A stretch of 32,957 nucleotides of DNA from the NCBI GenBank assembly GCA_024229695.1, contig JAAESD010000325.1, positions 1 to 32,957 on the forward strand, in the 5' to 3' direction. A program made the translations under genes and the position numbers. The DNA comes from a bacterium (GTDB lineage Bacteria > Krumholzibacteriota > Krumholzibacteriia > LZORAL124-64-63). The notes beneath the pieces were generated by a model. That model was not told the DNA's origin and did no database searches. It worked only from the letters and a program-made list of their open reading frames with translations. Shown piece by piece: positions 7,664 through 15,973 of this stretch; the first letter of the stretch is position 1, and every line of letters begins with the position of its first letter.

Positions 7664-8560
7664 ATGGCCAGCCCTAAAACACTTACTTTGTTCAACTCAT
7701 TGAAGGCCAAAGGTCAGCCGATTGTGATGCTTACTGCTTACGATCTGACTTCTGCATTGATTGCAGATGAGGGCGGTGTTGATGCTATTCTGGTTGGCGA
7801 TTCTGTTGGCATGGTTGTACTTGGATATGAAAACACCTTGCCTGTTACTACCGATGATATACTTCACCACTGCAGAGCTGTCTCACGTGCAAGACCAAAT
7901 GTCCCAGTCATTGCCGATATGCCGTATGGCAGTTTTCATGTCAGTGCAGAGGATACTGTGCGTCATGCATTAAGTTTTATAAAAGAGGGCAATGCTACTG
8001 CTGTAAAGGTTGAAGGCGGTCGGAAGCGTGCACCTGTTATAAGAGCCCTGGTTGACGCTGAAATCCCTGTTATGGGGCATCTTGGTTTGACTCCGCAGTC
8101 TGTAAACAAGCTGGGTGGTTATAAGGTTCAGGGAAAAACTCAGGAGCAGGCAAACAAGATTATTGATGAGGCCAGGTTTCTTGAAGAGGCTGGTTGCTTT
8201 GCTATAATTCTGGAATGCATTCCTGAAGAATTGGCCAAACAGATATCATCTGAACTGTCAATTCCAACAATTGGTATCGGTGCTGGAGTTGGATGTGATG
8301 GGCAAGTGCTTGTATTCCATGATTTGCTTGGATTGTTTGACAAGATTCGCCCGAAATTTGTAAAGCGTTACGCAGAACTACGCAAACTTTCTGTCGACGC
8401 AGTTTCTGAATATTGTGCCGAAGTCAGAACACGCGCTTTCCCGGCTGATGAACATACTTTTCATGGGAAACGAGCCGAACCAGAACAGACAGTTCATGTA
8501 GAAGAAGAGAAAACTCCTGAAGGGTACCTGGCTGATCTTGAAAATGGGGACAAGAGTTGA
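7664..8560 (+). CDS. panB: 3-methyl-2-oxobutanoate hydroxymethyltransferase
   Basis: PanB makes ketopantoate from 2-oxoisovalerate and methylene-tetrahydrofolate, the first committed step to pantothenate and CoA, and depends on folate made by the upstream genes. The 298-residue protein shows MLTAYDLTSALIADEGG, ILVGDSVGMVVLGY with the metal-binding Asp, VIADMPYGSFH with the second metal Asp, and KVEGGRKRAPVI. It continues with the HLGLTPQSVNKLGGYKVQGK block, ILECIPEELA with the catalytic Glu, and IGIGAGVGCDGQVLV. The last 25 or so residues form an acidic tail longer than most family members have. The ATG has an AGGAGA box eight bases away. It overlaps panC by four bases. Confidence 0.95.
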   Translation: MASPKTLTLFNSLKAKGQPIVMLTAYDLTSALIADEGGVDAILVGDSVGMVVLGYENTLPVTTDDILHHCRAVSRARPNVPVIADMPYGSFHVSAEDTVRHALSFIKEGNATAVKVEGGRKRAPVIRALVDAEIPVMGHLGLTPQSVNKLGGYKVQGKTQEQANKIIDEARFLEEAGCFAIILECIPEELAKQISSELSIPTIGIGAGVGCDGQVLVFHDLLGLFDKIRPKFVKRYAELRKLSVDAVSEYCAEVRTRAFPADEHTFHGKRAEPEQTVHVEEEKTPEGYLADLENGDKS

Positions 8561-9423
8561 AGTTGCTGACCTCCAGTGAGGAACTTTCTTTTCTGGATCA
8601 ATTGCGACCTGATCCAATTGTTCTTGTACCAACGATGGGTGCTCTGCATAGTGGACATCTTGAGTTGGTAAAAGAAGCCGAAAAATATGGTAAAGTAGTT
8701 GTCTCAATATTTGTTAATCCTACACAGTTTGCACCTAACGAAGACTTCGATAGTTATCCTCGCACACTTGAATCTGATTTGGATTTACTCTCTGGTTTTG
8801 ATGTAGCAGCCGTATTCAGTCCGCCTGTATCAGAAATGTATGCCGATGGAGTTGTTACTACAGTTCAACCAGGTGGTCGCGCCGATTGCCTGTGCGGAGC
8901 TGATAGACCAGGGCATTACTCTGGAGTGCTGACTGTTGTAGCAAAATTATTTAATATGACCAAAGCAGATTATGCTGTCTTTGGGCGCAAAGATGCTCAA
9001 CAGTGTTTAGTGATTGACCAGATGGTCAGTGATTTGAAAATGCCAATCAAGCTAATTGATATTCCCACTGTCAGGGAAGTGGGCGGATTGGCAATGTCAT
9101 CCCGAAATCGTTATCTCGACAAAGAACAGCATACAAGAGCTCAGGTTGTTTTCTCATCGTTGCAAAAAGCTAAATCGATGTTGGAATCGGGATGTCGTAG
9201 CGCAAAAGAAATTGAAGAAGCAGTAGTATCAGAACTTGCCGTTTGTGATTCAATAGAATATGCAGAGGTTCTGTCGGTTCCAGAACTTGAAAAGAACGAA
9301 ATAATTGAAGGCCGATGTTTACTTGCAGTTGCAGTTAAAGTAGGCTCTGCAAGACTAATCGATAACATTTCTTTACTTGTCGAAAATGACAAGGTAACTG
9401 AAATTCCGCTTCTAGGAGTTTGA
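8557..9423 (+). CDS. panC: Pantothenate synthetase (pantoate-beta-alanine ligase)
   Basis: PanC joins pantoate and beta-alanine using ATP, giving pantothenate. The 288-residue product contains VPTMGALHSGHLELV (about 24-38, the HIGH-like nucleotidyl motif), SIFVNPTQFAPNEDF, FSPPVSEMY, GRADCLCGADRPGHYSGV, the YAVFGRKDAQQ block and MSSRNRYL (KMSKS-like site). I kept the TTG start at 8557: a GGGGA box (8546-8550) lies six bases upstream and the start overlaps the panB stop as TTGA. Coupling to panB fits the shared pathway. No panD is in the window, so beta-alanine must come from elsewhere. Confidence 0.94.
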   Translation: MKLLTSSEELSFLDQLRPDPIVLVPTMGALHSGHLELVKEAEKYGKVVVSIFVNPTQFAPNEDFDSYPRTLESDLDLLSGFDVAAVFSPPVSEMYADGVVTTVQPGGRADCLCGADRPGHYSGVLTVVAKLFNMTKADYAVFGRKDAQQCLVIDQMVSDLKMPIKLIDIPTVREVGGLAMSSRNRYLDKEQHTRAQVVFSSLQKAKSMLESGCRSAKEIEEAVVSELAVCDSIEYAEVLSVPELEKNEIIEGRCLLAVAVKVGSARLIDNISLLVENDKVTEIPLLGV

Positions 9424-10163
9424 TGAATAATTCAGATGTACAGGCAGTGATATTGGCAGCCGGCAAAGGCACTAGGATGGAATCAGACTTGCCCAAGGTC
9501 CTGCATCAAATAAATTCAAAACCTATGCTGGGCCATGTTCTTGAAATGGTGCGTAGTGTGGGGCTGTCGAAGTCATTTGTTGTAGTTGGTCACAAGGCGG
9601 AGCTTGTTTCCAAGTTCAGCAATGCAGACGATGTGGCTTCTGTCTTGCAAGAACCACAACTTGGTACTGGTCACGCTGTGCAAGTTACTGTTCCTGTTTT
9701 GAAAGCTGGTGGCTATACGGTCATTCTTTGTGGCGATGTCCCGTTGTTGAAATCAGAAACCGTAAGTACGCTTATAGAGAAGACTAAATCCGCTGGTGTA
9801 TCTGCATCAGTGTTGACTTGCGTTGTTGAGAATGCCGGAAGTTATGGTCGCATTGTCAAAGATGTTGATGGAAACTTTAAAGCTATTGTTGAAGCCCGAG
9901 ATGCTACTAAAGAACAACTGGCTATTGGTGAATACAACTCTGGAGTTTTCTGTTTCAAAACCGATGACATGATTGAAGCCCTTGCAGAACTGAAGTCGGA
10001 TAATGACCAGTCGGAATATTATTTAACTGACACGATTGCATACCTGGTCAGCAAAGGGAAAAAAGTTCAGGCTGTGGCTATTGATGATCCTGTTCAGGTA
10101 ATGGGAATCAATACTGTTGCCGAACTCGCAGAAGCAGAGAAATATTTTATGGAGCGGAGTTAG
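9423..10163 (+). CDS. glmU: Stand-alone GlmU-type UDP-GlcNAc pyrophosphorylase domain
   Basis: This is an NTP-transferase that would form UDP-GlcNAc from UTP and GlcNAc-1-phosphate for the cell envelope. The 246 residues match only the N-terminal half of bifunctional GlmU: VILAAGKGTRMESDLPKVLH (about 9-28) with the catalytic Arg/Lys, QEPQLGTGHAVQ (76-87), LCGDVPLL with the magnesium Asp (102-109), SYGRIV, IGEYNSGVFCF, and the closing MGINTVAELAEAEKYF. The left-handed beta-helix acetyltransferase half is absent, and the next gene starts six bases after the stop, so there is no decayed remnant. ATG 9423 overlaps the panC stop (TGATG) with a TAGGAG box five bases before. A different sugar-1-phosphate substrate is possible. 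Confidence 0.82.
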   Translation: MNNSDVQAVILAAGKGTRMESDLPKVLHQINSKPMLGHVLEMVRSVGLSKSFVVVGHKAELVSKFSNADDVASVLQEPQLGTGHAVQVTVPVLKAGGYTVILCGDVPLLKSETVSTLIEKTKSAGVSASVLTCVVENAGSYGRIVKDVDGNFKAIVEARDATKEQLAIGEYNSGVFCFKTDDMIEALAELKSDNDQSEYYLTDTIAYLVSKGKKVQAVAIDDPVQVMGINTVAELAEAEKYFMERS

Positions 10164-10169
10164 GAAATC

Positions 10170-10667
10170 ATGGACAGATTATATACGCCATGGCGACTTG
10201 AATATGTTTCGAGTGACAAGGAAGATGGATGTGTGTTTTGTAATCGGGTTGCCAGTGTTGACCCTGAGCATTTCATTCTTCACAAATCTCGTAACTGGTT
10301 CCTGGTCTTGAACAGATACCCTTACAACAATGGCCATGTCTTGATTGTGCTAAACAGACATGTCGGTTCACTTGTTGATTGCAGTGAAGAAGAGGCTGCT
10401 GACCTTGCAAAATTGATGCGTTTTACTGAGATGGCATTGCGCAAAATATACAATCCAGATGGAGTGAATTGCGGATACAATGGCGGTGCTGGTGCTGGGG
10501 CCGGCATACCTGATCATTTTCACGTGCATATGCTTCCCAGATGGTCCTCGGACACCAATTTTTTGACTGTCACTGCTGACACCAGAATTATACCTGAAAC
10601 ACTGGAGCAAAGCTGGTCAAATTTGAAACCTGTAATTGATGACTTGCTGTCAGGAAGCGGACTGTGA
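10170..10667 (+). CDS. HIT-family nucleotide hydrolase or phosphorylase
   Basis: HIT proteins split nucleoside phosphate bonds, for example in Ap4A or AMP-linked compounds. The 165-residue protein has the CVFC pair (C21, C24), part of the zinc site of many bacterial HIT and Ap4A-phosphorylase-like proteins. It also has LNRYPYNNGHVLIVLNRHVG, typical of the first half of the fold, and the histidine triad DHFHVHMLPRW (about 115-125, H116-x-H118-x-H120). Length and the C-terminal Trp-containing segment match the group of 160-170-residue HIT proteins often labelled Ap4A phosphorylase-like. It starts six bases after the glmU-like gene; its stop overlaps the next gene by one base. True substrate unknown. 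Confidence 0.9.
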   Translation: MDRLYTPWRLEYVSSDKEDGCVFCNRVASVDPEHFILHKSRNWFLVLNRYPYNNGHVLIVLNRHVGSLVDCSEEEAADLAKLMRFTEMALRKIYNPDGVNCGYNGGAGAGAGIPDHFHVHMLPRWSSDTNFLTVTADTRIIPETLEQSWSNLKPVIDDLLSGSGL

Positions 10668-11137
10668 TGAATATTCGTTTCATTCTGCTATTTATTATTG
10701 TTTTGATTTGCGGGTTTTCGGTCTGGTACGGCATGGCTGATGATCCAAAGCTGAGTTTGCCTGATTTACAATTTGGCAAGGATCAGACCATCGTTGAAAA
10801 TGACTCAGTATTTGAAGACAAGCCAATTCATGTGGCAATACTTAATGGCACATCAATCACTGGACTTGCAAGTGATGTCAGCCTGGCAATCGAGCATTAT
10901 GGCTGTGTAGTAGATGCTATTGAGAATGCACCACACTCCAATTTTAAAGAGTCGATTCTGATTAATCGCAGGCTGGATTCAGAAGTAGCCCGTCAGCTTG
11001 CTGACCGACTTGGTGGGGTTCGTTTAATCCATGAATTTGATGGACGAACTGTGGAAGATGTAGTACTAGTGTTGGGTGCAGATTACAAGTTGGTAACTGA
11101 TAGCATCGATATTATCAGTGGCAGGACTGGGCTTTGA
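10667..11137 (+). CDS. Membrane-anchored LytR_C-domain protein
   Basis: The protein has 156 residues. Residues 4-21 form one hydrophobic segment (signal anchor), followed by a 30-residue linker and a domain from about 52 to 140. The opening VAILNGTSITGLASDVSLAI, the central ILINRRLDSEVARQLADRLGG and the final VVLVLGADYK match the LytR/CpsA/Psr C-terminal domain (LytR_C). No catalytic LCP domain is present, so this is a free LytR_C unit facing the periplasm, with no proven role; a cell-wall or envelope job is inferred. The start is ATG 10667 overlapping the HIT stop (TGATG) with an AGGAAG box nine bases before; GTG 10664 is the alternative. Confidence 0.78.
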   Translation: MNIRFILLFIIVLICGFSVWYGMADDPKLSLPDLQFGKDQTIVENDSVFEDKPIHVAILNGTSITGLASDVSLAIEHYGCVVDAIENAPHSNFKESILINRRLDSEVARQLADRLGGVRLIHEFDGRTVEDVVLVLGADYKLVTDSIDIISGRTGL

Positions 11138-11155
11138 AAAATTTGGAGTTTTGCA

Positions 11156-11419
11156 GTGCATAAGTCATTAAAAACAATGATACTGGTTCTTTCACTTGGG
11201 CTGATTATCGGTTCAGTATTTGGAGAGGTAGTTGGTCTGTTTCTGGAAGAAGGCTCTATTGCACATCAATTGTTTGTCAGGTCAATTTCTTTTGGGCCAG
11301 ACTTGAATCGCTGGCATTTGTTAGTAGTTGATCTTACATTTGGGTTTAAGATACATGTAAATTTGATGAGCGTGATCGGGATATTTATTGCATCCCAATT
11401 GTTACGCTGGTATCGCTAA
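11156..11419 (+). CDS. DUF4321-like small membrane protein
   Basis: The 87-residue protein has a hydrophobic N-terminal helix (about 7-28, LVLSLGLIIGSVFGEVVGLF), a short polar centre, and a second hydrophobic C-terminal stretch (about 57-82, VDLTFGFKIHVNLMSVIGIF). The 'G-S-x-x-G-E' turn and the 'F-G-F-K-x-x-x-N-L-x-S-x-x-G' pattern match the DUF4321 family of small two-helix membrane proteins, whose function is unknown. GTG 11156 has a GGAG box seven bases upstream. It sits between the LytR_C protein and tatA, so a role in envelope biogenesis or export is a guess from context. Confidence 0.7.
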   Translation: MHKSLKTMILVLSLGLIIGSVFGEVVGLFLEEGSIAHQLFVRSISFGPDLNRWHLLVVDLTFGFKIHVNLMSVIGIFIASQLLRWYR

Positions 11420-11437
11420 CATAAAGGAAGAGGAATC

Positions 11438-11653
11438 ATGAATTTTCCACTCGCGTTTATACAAAACCTTGGCTGGATGGAATTGCTTGTTATTGGAGCA
11501 ATTATCTTGCTTGTTTTTGGACCACGCCGTTTACCTGAAATTGCTGAAGCATTTGGAAAGTCTATACGCAAATTCAAAAGTGCAACCAACGAAGTACAGA
11601 ATGAAGTCAAGCGTGAGATCGATTCTGAGAAGCAGGATAATAACGACGACTAA
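11438..11653 (+). CDS. tatA: Sec-independent (twin-arginine) translocase subunit TatA
   Basis: TatA forms the size-variable pore that moves folded proteins with twin-arginine signals across the inner membrane. The 71-residue product has the family layout: a short transmembrane helix (about 12-27) starting with a polar Glu at 15, the hinge FGPRRLPEIAEAFGKSIRKFK (27-47) forming the amphipathic helix, then an acidic, lysine-rich tail ending NNDD. TatB would normally be longer, so TatA/TatE fits better. A strong AAGGAAGAGG box precedes the ATG. No tatC is in the window; it must be elsewhere. Confidence 0.93.
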   Translation: MNFPLAFIQNLGWMELLVIGAIILLVFGPRRLPEIAEAFGKSIRKFKSATNEVQNEVKREIDSEKQDNNDD

Positions 11654-11669
11654 CTTGTTGGAGCAATAA

Positions 11670-12104
11670 ATGCAGGTGATTACCAGAGAAGAAGGTCAGC
11701 TGATAGTTTCTGCAGTGATCGTTCTTGCCCATGTTAATGACTCTCCACCGTCTGAACCCCAGGTTGCTGAACTTTTGAATATTCCGCAGGAAGTGGTTGG
11801 GTTGAAAGTGTCAGCTCTGGTTGAGTGTGGAATAATGCTCAGAGTTGAAAGCGCTTTTGAAAATCATTTGGAAGTTATCGACTTCAACAAACTTGATGAA
11901 TTGGTTCCAGATGAATCGGTGGCAGATATCAAAGAAGATCTGGCTGAGTTTGAGGAGCGTAAAAAAGCTGAAGCAGATAAAATGAGCAGTCTATTCGATG
12001 AAAATGATCATGAACGTAAAAAAGCAGAGCGAATAAAAAAGATGGAAGAAAGTTTTTTCAATATGGATGATAACAAACCTGATAATCCTTTTGGCGATAA
12101 ATAA
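11670..12104 (+). CDS. Unknown protein with possible winged-helix start and charged coiled-coil tail
   Basis: I do not recognise this 144-residue protein. The first 70 residues read like a small winged helix-turn-helix unit (EPQVAELLNIPQEVVGLKVSAL resembles helix-turn-helix, then CGIMLRV as a wing). Residues about 85-130 are almost all charged and helical, with EERKKAEADK and ERKKAERIKKMEE blocks suggesting a coiled coil. The end is acidic and proline-containing (DNKPDNPFGDK). There is no signal peptide. It is the last gene of the 12-gene run, 16 bases after tatA with a GGAG box, and a bidirectional terminator follows. A regulatory or structural role is possible but unproven. Confidence 0.65.
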   Translation: MQVITREEGQLIVSAVIVLAHVNDSPPSEPQVAELLNIPQEVVGLKVSALVECGIMLRVESAFENHLEVIDFNKLDELVPDESVADIKEDLAEFEERKKAEADKMSSLFDENDHERKKAERIKKMEESFFNMDDNKPDNPFGDK

Positions 12105-12140
12105 AAAAAAGCTCCATCAGATTTGATGGAGCTTTTTTTT
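12104..12140. terminator. Bidirectional intrinsic terminator between convergent genes
   Basis: GCTCCATCA (12111-12119) pairs perfectly with TGATGGAGC (12124-12132) around a four-base loop, GATT. An A-run lies to the left and an eight-T run to the right, so it works on either strand. It ends the 12-gene plus-strand operon and the minus-strand isomerase gene, whose stop is at 12151. Confidence 0.93.
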
Positions 12141-12150
12141 GATTGGAATC

Positions 12151-13971
12151 CTACCTTTTGGCGTAGAAAATCTCGAATCTGTTATCTTTGATATCCGCAT
12201 TATCAAGTTGGGTCTCATACCATTGTTCAATGATTTCCTGCTGAGCGATAGCCAGCAGGTTATTGCGCACATTTTCTTTTTCAACCTCAAACAGAATCTC
12301 ATCAAATGGCTCTGCCCAGGTTACCGAAAGAGCAAAAACGCCACGGTTTGTTGTAACGTCGGTCACGAATTCTCCAACTTCAGAATCCAAAGCCATTGTG
12401 TTGAAATCAGTGTTGTATCCTACATCGGCAATATTACCTGTTGCAGTAAATGTGTCAGTTACAGCATATGTAATATCAAATTCTTCTGCTGCATCTGCAA
12501 GCGATTTGCCGTTTTGGATTGCTGTAATAGCAGGAGCCAATTTATCAGCTGCCAATTTAGCCTTGGCAGATTCATTAACTGCACGAATAACCTGTGCTCT
12601 TACATCTTCAAGTTTGGCAACACCCTCTGGTAAATGTTCCAGAACATGAATTACATAATAGTCAGTCTCAGTTTCATAAACTTCACTGATTTCACCATCA
12701 GGAGCCCAGAAAGCAAAACGTGTCCCATAAGCTGTGTTGCGGAACCCTGGGATATCCCAGCCACTTCTTACAGATTTAGGACTGATGATCTCCATGCTGT
12801 CTGCCTCAGCAGCAGCAGTGGCGAAACCGTTTTTGCGAGCAGCCTCTACAAATAGATCTGCAGTATCATAGATGTCACTCAGAGTTTCCTGGCTGACACC
12901 GATTTCGAAAAGAATGTGTCTTGCATGTACCTCTGAAATTTCGCCTTCATCATCTTTGAATTGTTCTAGAACCTCAATGAGATGGAATCCGAAATCTGTT
13001 TTCACAGGCTCACTGATTTGGCCAACAGGCAGTGCAAATGTAGCCTCAGTGAATGGTTCAACCATACGAGTACGATCAAAAGTACCCAGGTCGCCACCGG
13101 TTTCTCCGGATGGACCATCAGAGTAAATTGCAGCAGCTTCTTCAAATGAAAGTACACCACTAGTTATTTCCGCAAGTGTTTCCATTGCCAGTGCTTTTAC
13201 TTCAATTTCATCTTGCTCGGAAACAATTTTCGGGAACTTAACATACTCAAGGAGGACTTTCTCAGGGTCGCTGTAGTCTTCACTGTTGTCGTTTAACCAG
13301 GCGATCAGTTCAGAGTCAGCAGGTTCTTCTTCAATAGTGATACTGCTATTTAAAACTCCGATATATTCTGCAACTGCTCGCGAGTTTTGTTTGTTGTATT
13401 CAACAAGAATTTCTTCATCTGTAACTGCTGCTTCAGCAGAAATCTCCTGCATCAAACGAGTACGTGGTGTTGATTCGCGAATATAGTTTTCTACATTACT
13501 CCAGTCATGCTCCGGATTGTGTAAGTCACTATAATATAGATCCATATCGATATTGCCCTCTTCATCCATATACTGTTGCAACAGCTCAGGAGGTGGAGAG
13601 TTGACCAGAATGTCTTTCAATTCAGCATCTGTTATTGCAAGCCCACGAGCTTCAATTTCAACTTGTTCCAGTTTCTTTTTGAGCAACATGTCCCAAACAG
13701 CTTCGCCAGCCTGGACATACTGATTAGCTGTCAGTGGTTGTCCCTGACTTTGTTGCTTCCAGCGGTTGATATAATTCTGGTAGTAAAATTGCCATTCCTG
13801 ACCAGTTATTTTAATTCCGTTAATCGAACCAATAGTTGATACTTCATTGTTGTTGCGGCCAGATTTACTTCCGCCAGCATTCATGCCCCAAAGTATGAAA
13901 ATCGATGCAACAAATGTGACTATGATTATCCAAAACATTATTTTGGCACGTGAACGGAGAAATTTAAACAT
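12151..13971 (-). CDS. PpiD/SurA-like membrane-anchored peptidyl-prolyl isomerase
   Basis: The 606-residue protein is a periplasmic folding factor held by one N-terminal transmembrane helix (about 11-29, after MFKFLRSRAK), the PpiD arrangement. A SurA_N-like chaperone region follows (about 50-200; INGIKITGQEWQFYYQNY and AVWDMLLKKKLEQVE are typical). A parvulin domain covers about 240-336, with the hallmark SGETGGDLGTFDRTRMVEPF and FGFHLIEVLE. A second, diverged parvulin-like part starts at VHARHILFE (about 348). ATG 13971 has an AGGAG box eight bases upstream; a longer frame starts 36 bases earlier without one. It is alone on the minus strand and probably serves exported and outer-membrane proteins, including those encoded in this window. 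Confidence 0.86.
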   Translation of the reverse strand: MFKFLRSRAKIMFWIIIVTFVASIFILWGMNAGGSKSGRNNNEVSTIGSINGIKITGQEWQFYYQNYINRWKQQSQGQPLTANQYVQAGEAVWDMLLKKKLEQVEIEARGLAITDAELKDILVNSPPPELLQQYMDEEGNIDMDLYYSDLHNPEHDWSNVENYIRESTPRTRLMQEISAEAAVTDEEILVEYNKQNSRAVAEYIGVLNSSITIEEEPADSELIAWLNDNSEDYSDPEKVLLEYVKFPKIVSEQDEIEVKALAMETLAEITSGVLSFEEAAAIYSDGPSGETGGDLGTFDRTRMVEPFTEATFALPVGQISEPVKTDFGFHLIEVLEQFKDDEGEISEVHARHILFEIGVSQETLSDIYDTADLFVEAARKNGFATAAAEADSMEIISPKSVRSGWDIPGFRNTAYGTRFAFWAPDGEISEVYETETDYYVIHVLEHLPEGVAKLEDVRAQVIRAVNESAKAKLAADKLAPAITAIQNGKSLADAAEEFDITYAVTDTFTATGNIADVGYNTDFNTMALDSEVGEFVTDVTTNRGVFALSVTWAEPFDEILFEVEKENVRNNLLAIAQQEIIEQWYETQLDNADIKDNRFEIFYAKR

Positions 13972-14027
13972 TACGAAAGCTCCTTGCAGAATTGCTTTTT
14001 CAGGCAATAATGCCAGTGGTTAAAATG

Positions 14028-14049
14028 TCTTACGCGATTGCGAGTAAGA
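14028..14049. promoter_or_regulatory. 22-base dyad, possible operator
   Basis: Arms TCTTAC (14028-14033) and GTAAGA (14044-14049) are exact inverted copies, and two further symmetric CG pairs lie inside. Sixteen of the 22 bases are symmetric. It ends just before the predicted -35 box of the M23 gene, a usual place for a regulator site. No known regulator is recognised; chance or RNA structure remain possible. Confidence 0.35.
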
Positions 14050-14050
14050 A

Positions 14051-14079
14051 TTGAATACAACGACCACGAAAAGTAGTAT
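14051..14079 (+). promoter_or_regulatory. Predicted sigma70-type promoter for the M23 gene
   Basis: TTGAAT (14051-14056) and TAGTAT (14074-14079) are 17 bases apart; each matches consensus at four or five of six positions. Transcription would begin near 14086, giving a leader of about 108 bases. Confidence 0.35.
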
Positions 14080-14193
14080 AAATTGGTAAATATTGCCAGT
14101 TAATTCAGATTCCAGTAGTTTTGGGGTGGATGGAACCCGAATCAGGAACAATTGTTTCTGTAGTACCGAACTTTCAAGGAGATTGCTAAATAG

Positions 14194-15915
14194 ATGTATT
14201 TCACTTTATGGATAATTATTTTGTGCATGCTACCGGCTCAACTGCTTGCAACAGAGAAATTTTGGCCACTTGATTTATCAACCAGATATCTCACTTCCAA
14301 CTTCATGGAGTACAGGGAGGGTCGTTTTCATGCCGGGCTCGATCTGAAAACGGACTCCCACACGGGGATTCCTGTGATTGCCGTGGAATCGGGATGGATA
14401 TCCAGATTGAAAACAACATCCAATGGCTATGGGAAAGTTCTATATCTTACAACTGAGTCTGGTGAAACTTATGTCTATGCACATCTGGAACGGATTGCCG
14501 ATCGATTCCAACCTGCTATAATTTCTGCACGTAGCAAAGCAAATTCCTATACAGTCTCATTACGATTTGCCAGAGACAGGTTTCCTGTGAAAGCCGGAGA
14601 AATACTGGCATTGAGTGGGCAAAGTGGAACAAATGGGCCTCATCTGCATTTTGAAATTAGAAATAACTCCCAGCATCCAATGAATCCACAATTGCAGGGA
14701 TTCACGCTGAACGACAACATTGCACCGCTGATTACATCGGTAACAGCTATACCTACAACTGCTGAATCCACTATAAATGGTGAATCTTGGGCCAGATCTA
14801 TTTCCGGTACTTCTTTGAATGGTGACCTGGGAGATTTGTATATTTCAGGTGGTGTTGCTTTTACTGCCAAAATCATCGAAAAGTCCGATATTAAGGGCCA
14901 CCTACTTGAGCCATACAGAATAGAAATGAAACTTGATGGGAAAACAGTATATCTGGCTGAAAACAGGGAATTCAGTTTTAATGATATGCCATATATGAAG
15001 CTGGAATGGTTGAATCAACCTGGTAAGAGGGAAAGATGGCTTTTCAAACGTAGCCAGAACAAGCTTGGAGGCAGGGAAGGCAACTTTTGGAGTGAAAATA
15101 TTGTTCCGGGTGAGCATCTGCTGGAGTTGGTTACTACCGATGCAACTGGAAACAGCACTGTTGTGAACTGGACAGTTCATGCTGGCAGGTCAGAAGTTGA
15201 TGAAACATCGAAATGGAAAATCGATTCTGTACGGGTAGACTTGCCTAACAATCTAGGGCAGGTATCTCCATTTTTAACATTTAACAGCAAAGGACAAGTT
15301 GCTCGTGCACCTCGAGATATGTTGGTATTCCCAGACTCACTCTGCGATAAATATTCTCCAGGTTTGACTTTAGTTGGCAATCCTTTACTGCTTGTCAGTG
15401 CAGATTCAAAAGAGCTTAAGCCTCAACTTGTGAGCACAAGTTGGGAGTATACTGAAGGGGCAGCCGTTTATAGACTAAATAAAAACAAATGGGGTTTTGT
15501 AAGTGAACCAACAGTCAGTAGTAGTGGCACCACTTTTTTTGCAGCAATGCCTGGTAAGTATGCACTGTTTACTGATAACGCGGCACCAAAGCTAGATACC
15601 GACAGTACTGACATATATATAAAGCCCAGGCTGGCTTCAACTGTAAAAGGGATAACATTCCCGAAATGGGAAGAGATAATTATTCTGGTTTCTGACTCGG
15701 AATCTGGAATTGATTTAGAAAGTATCAAGGTGAAACTGGATGGAGCAAATCTGATTGTTGAGCCGGATATGCCACGCAAAAGGTTGTTGATTACTATTCC
15801 AGATGCAGCTTCCGTTGGAAACCACACTCTTGATGTTGTTGTGAGCGATAATTCTGGTAATTCGACAGCAAAAGCATGGAAAATAATAACTAACTCATTA
15901 GTTGAAGTGGACTAA
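14194..15915 (+). CDS. Exported M23-family metallopeptidase with C-terminal beta domains
   Basis: M23 (LytM-type) enzymes cut peptidoglycan cross-links or act as activators of other hydrolases in the periplasm. Residues 1-19 form a signal peptide (ending LLA before TEKFWP). The peptidase fold covers about 40-170 and has its zinc ligands: H46 and D50 in FHAGLDL, H150 and H152 in PHLHFE, plus H97 in YVYAHL. About 35 residues separate YAHL from the AGEILALSGQSG strand, an insertion relative to minimal domains. The remaining 400 residues are Ig-like or beta-sandwich, with ATGNSTVVNWTV and NHTLDVVVSDNSGNS resembling bacterial Ig-fold strands. Total 573 residues. All ligands are present, so it is probably active. 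Confidence 0.86.
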   Translation: MYFTLWIIILCMLPAQLLATEKFWPLDLSTRYLTSNFMEYREGRFHAGLDLKTDSHTGIPVIAVESGWISRLKTTSNGYGKVLYLTTESGETYVYAHLERIADRFQPAIISARSKANSYTVSLRFARDRFPVKAGEILALSGQSGTNGPHLHFEIRNNSQHPMNPQLQGFTLNDNIAPLITSVTAIPTTAESTINGESWARSISGTSLNGDLGDLYISGGVAFTAKIIEKSDIKGHLLEPYRIEMKLDGKTVYLAENREFSFNDMPYMKLEWLNQPGKRERWLFKRSQNKLGGREGNFWSENIVPGEHLLELVTTDATGNSTVVNWTVHAGRSEVDETSKWKIDSVRVDLPNNLGQVSPFLTFNSKGQVARAPRDMLVFPDSLCDKYSPGLTLVGNPLLLVSADSKELKPQLVSTSWEYTEGAAVYRLNKNKWGFVSEPTVSSSGTTFFAAMPGKYALFTDNAAPKLDTDSTDIYIKPRLASTVKGITFPKWEEIIILVSDSESGIDLESIKVKLDGANLIVEPDMPRKRLLITIPDAASVGNHTLDVVVSDNSGNSTAKAWKIITNSLVEVD

Positions 15916-15973
15916 TGCTGAATCTGTTGCTATCCTGTTTCAGTTGACAACTTAAAAGCAAGAATGGTAGGCA

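Larger units (their letters stand above)
13972..14193. promoter_or_regulatory. Divergent intergenic region between ppiD-like and M23 genes
   Basis: This 222-base gap must carry start signals for both strands. It holds the dyad and the plus-strand promoter listed separately. No convincing minus-strand promoter was found by eye. The plus-strand leader (about 14086-14193) has no clear hairpin or small ORF; an AAGGAG box at 14176-14181 precedes the M23 start by 12 bases. Confidence 0.5.

Noticed and set aside
15944..15973. TTGACA before dnaE as a promoter
   Set aside because: At 17-18 bases only TAGGCA-like sequence is present, touching the start codon; too poor to call.
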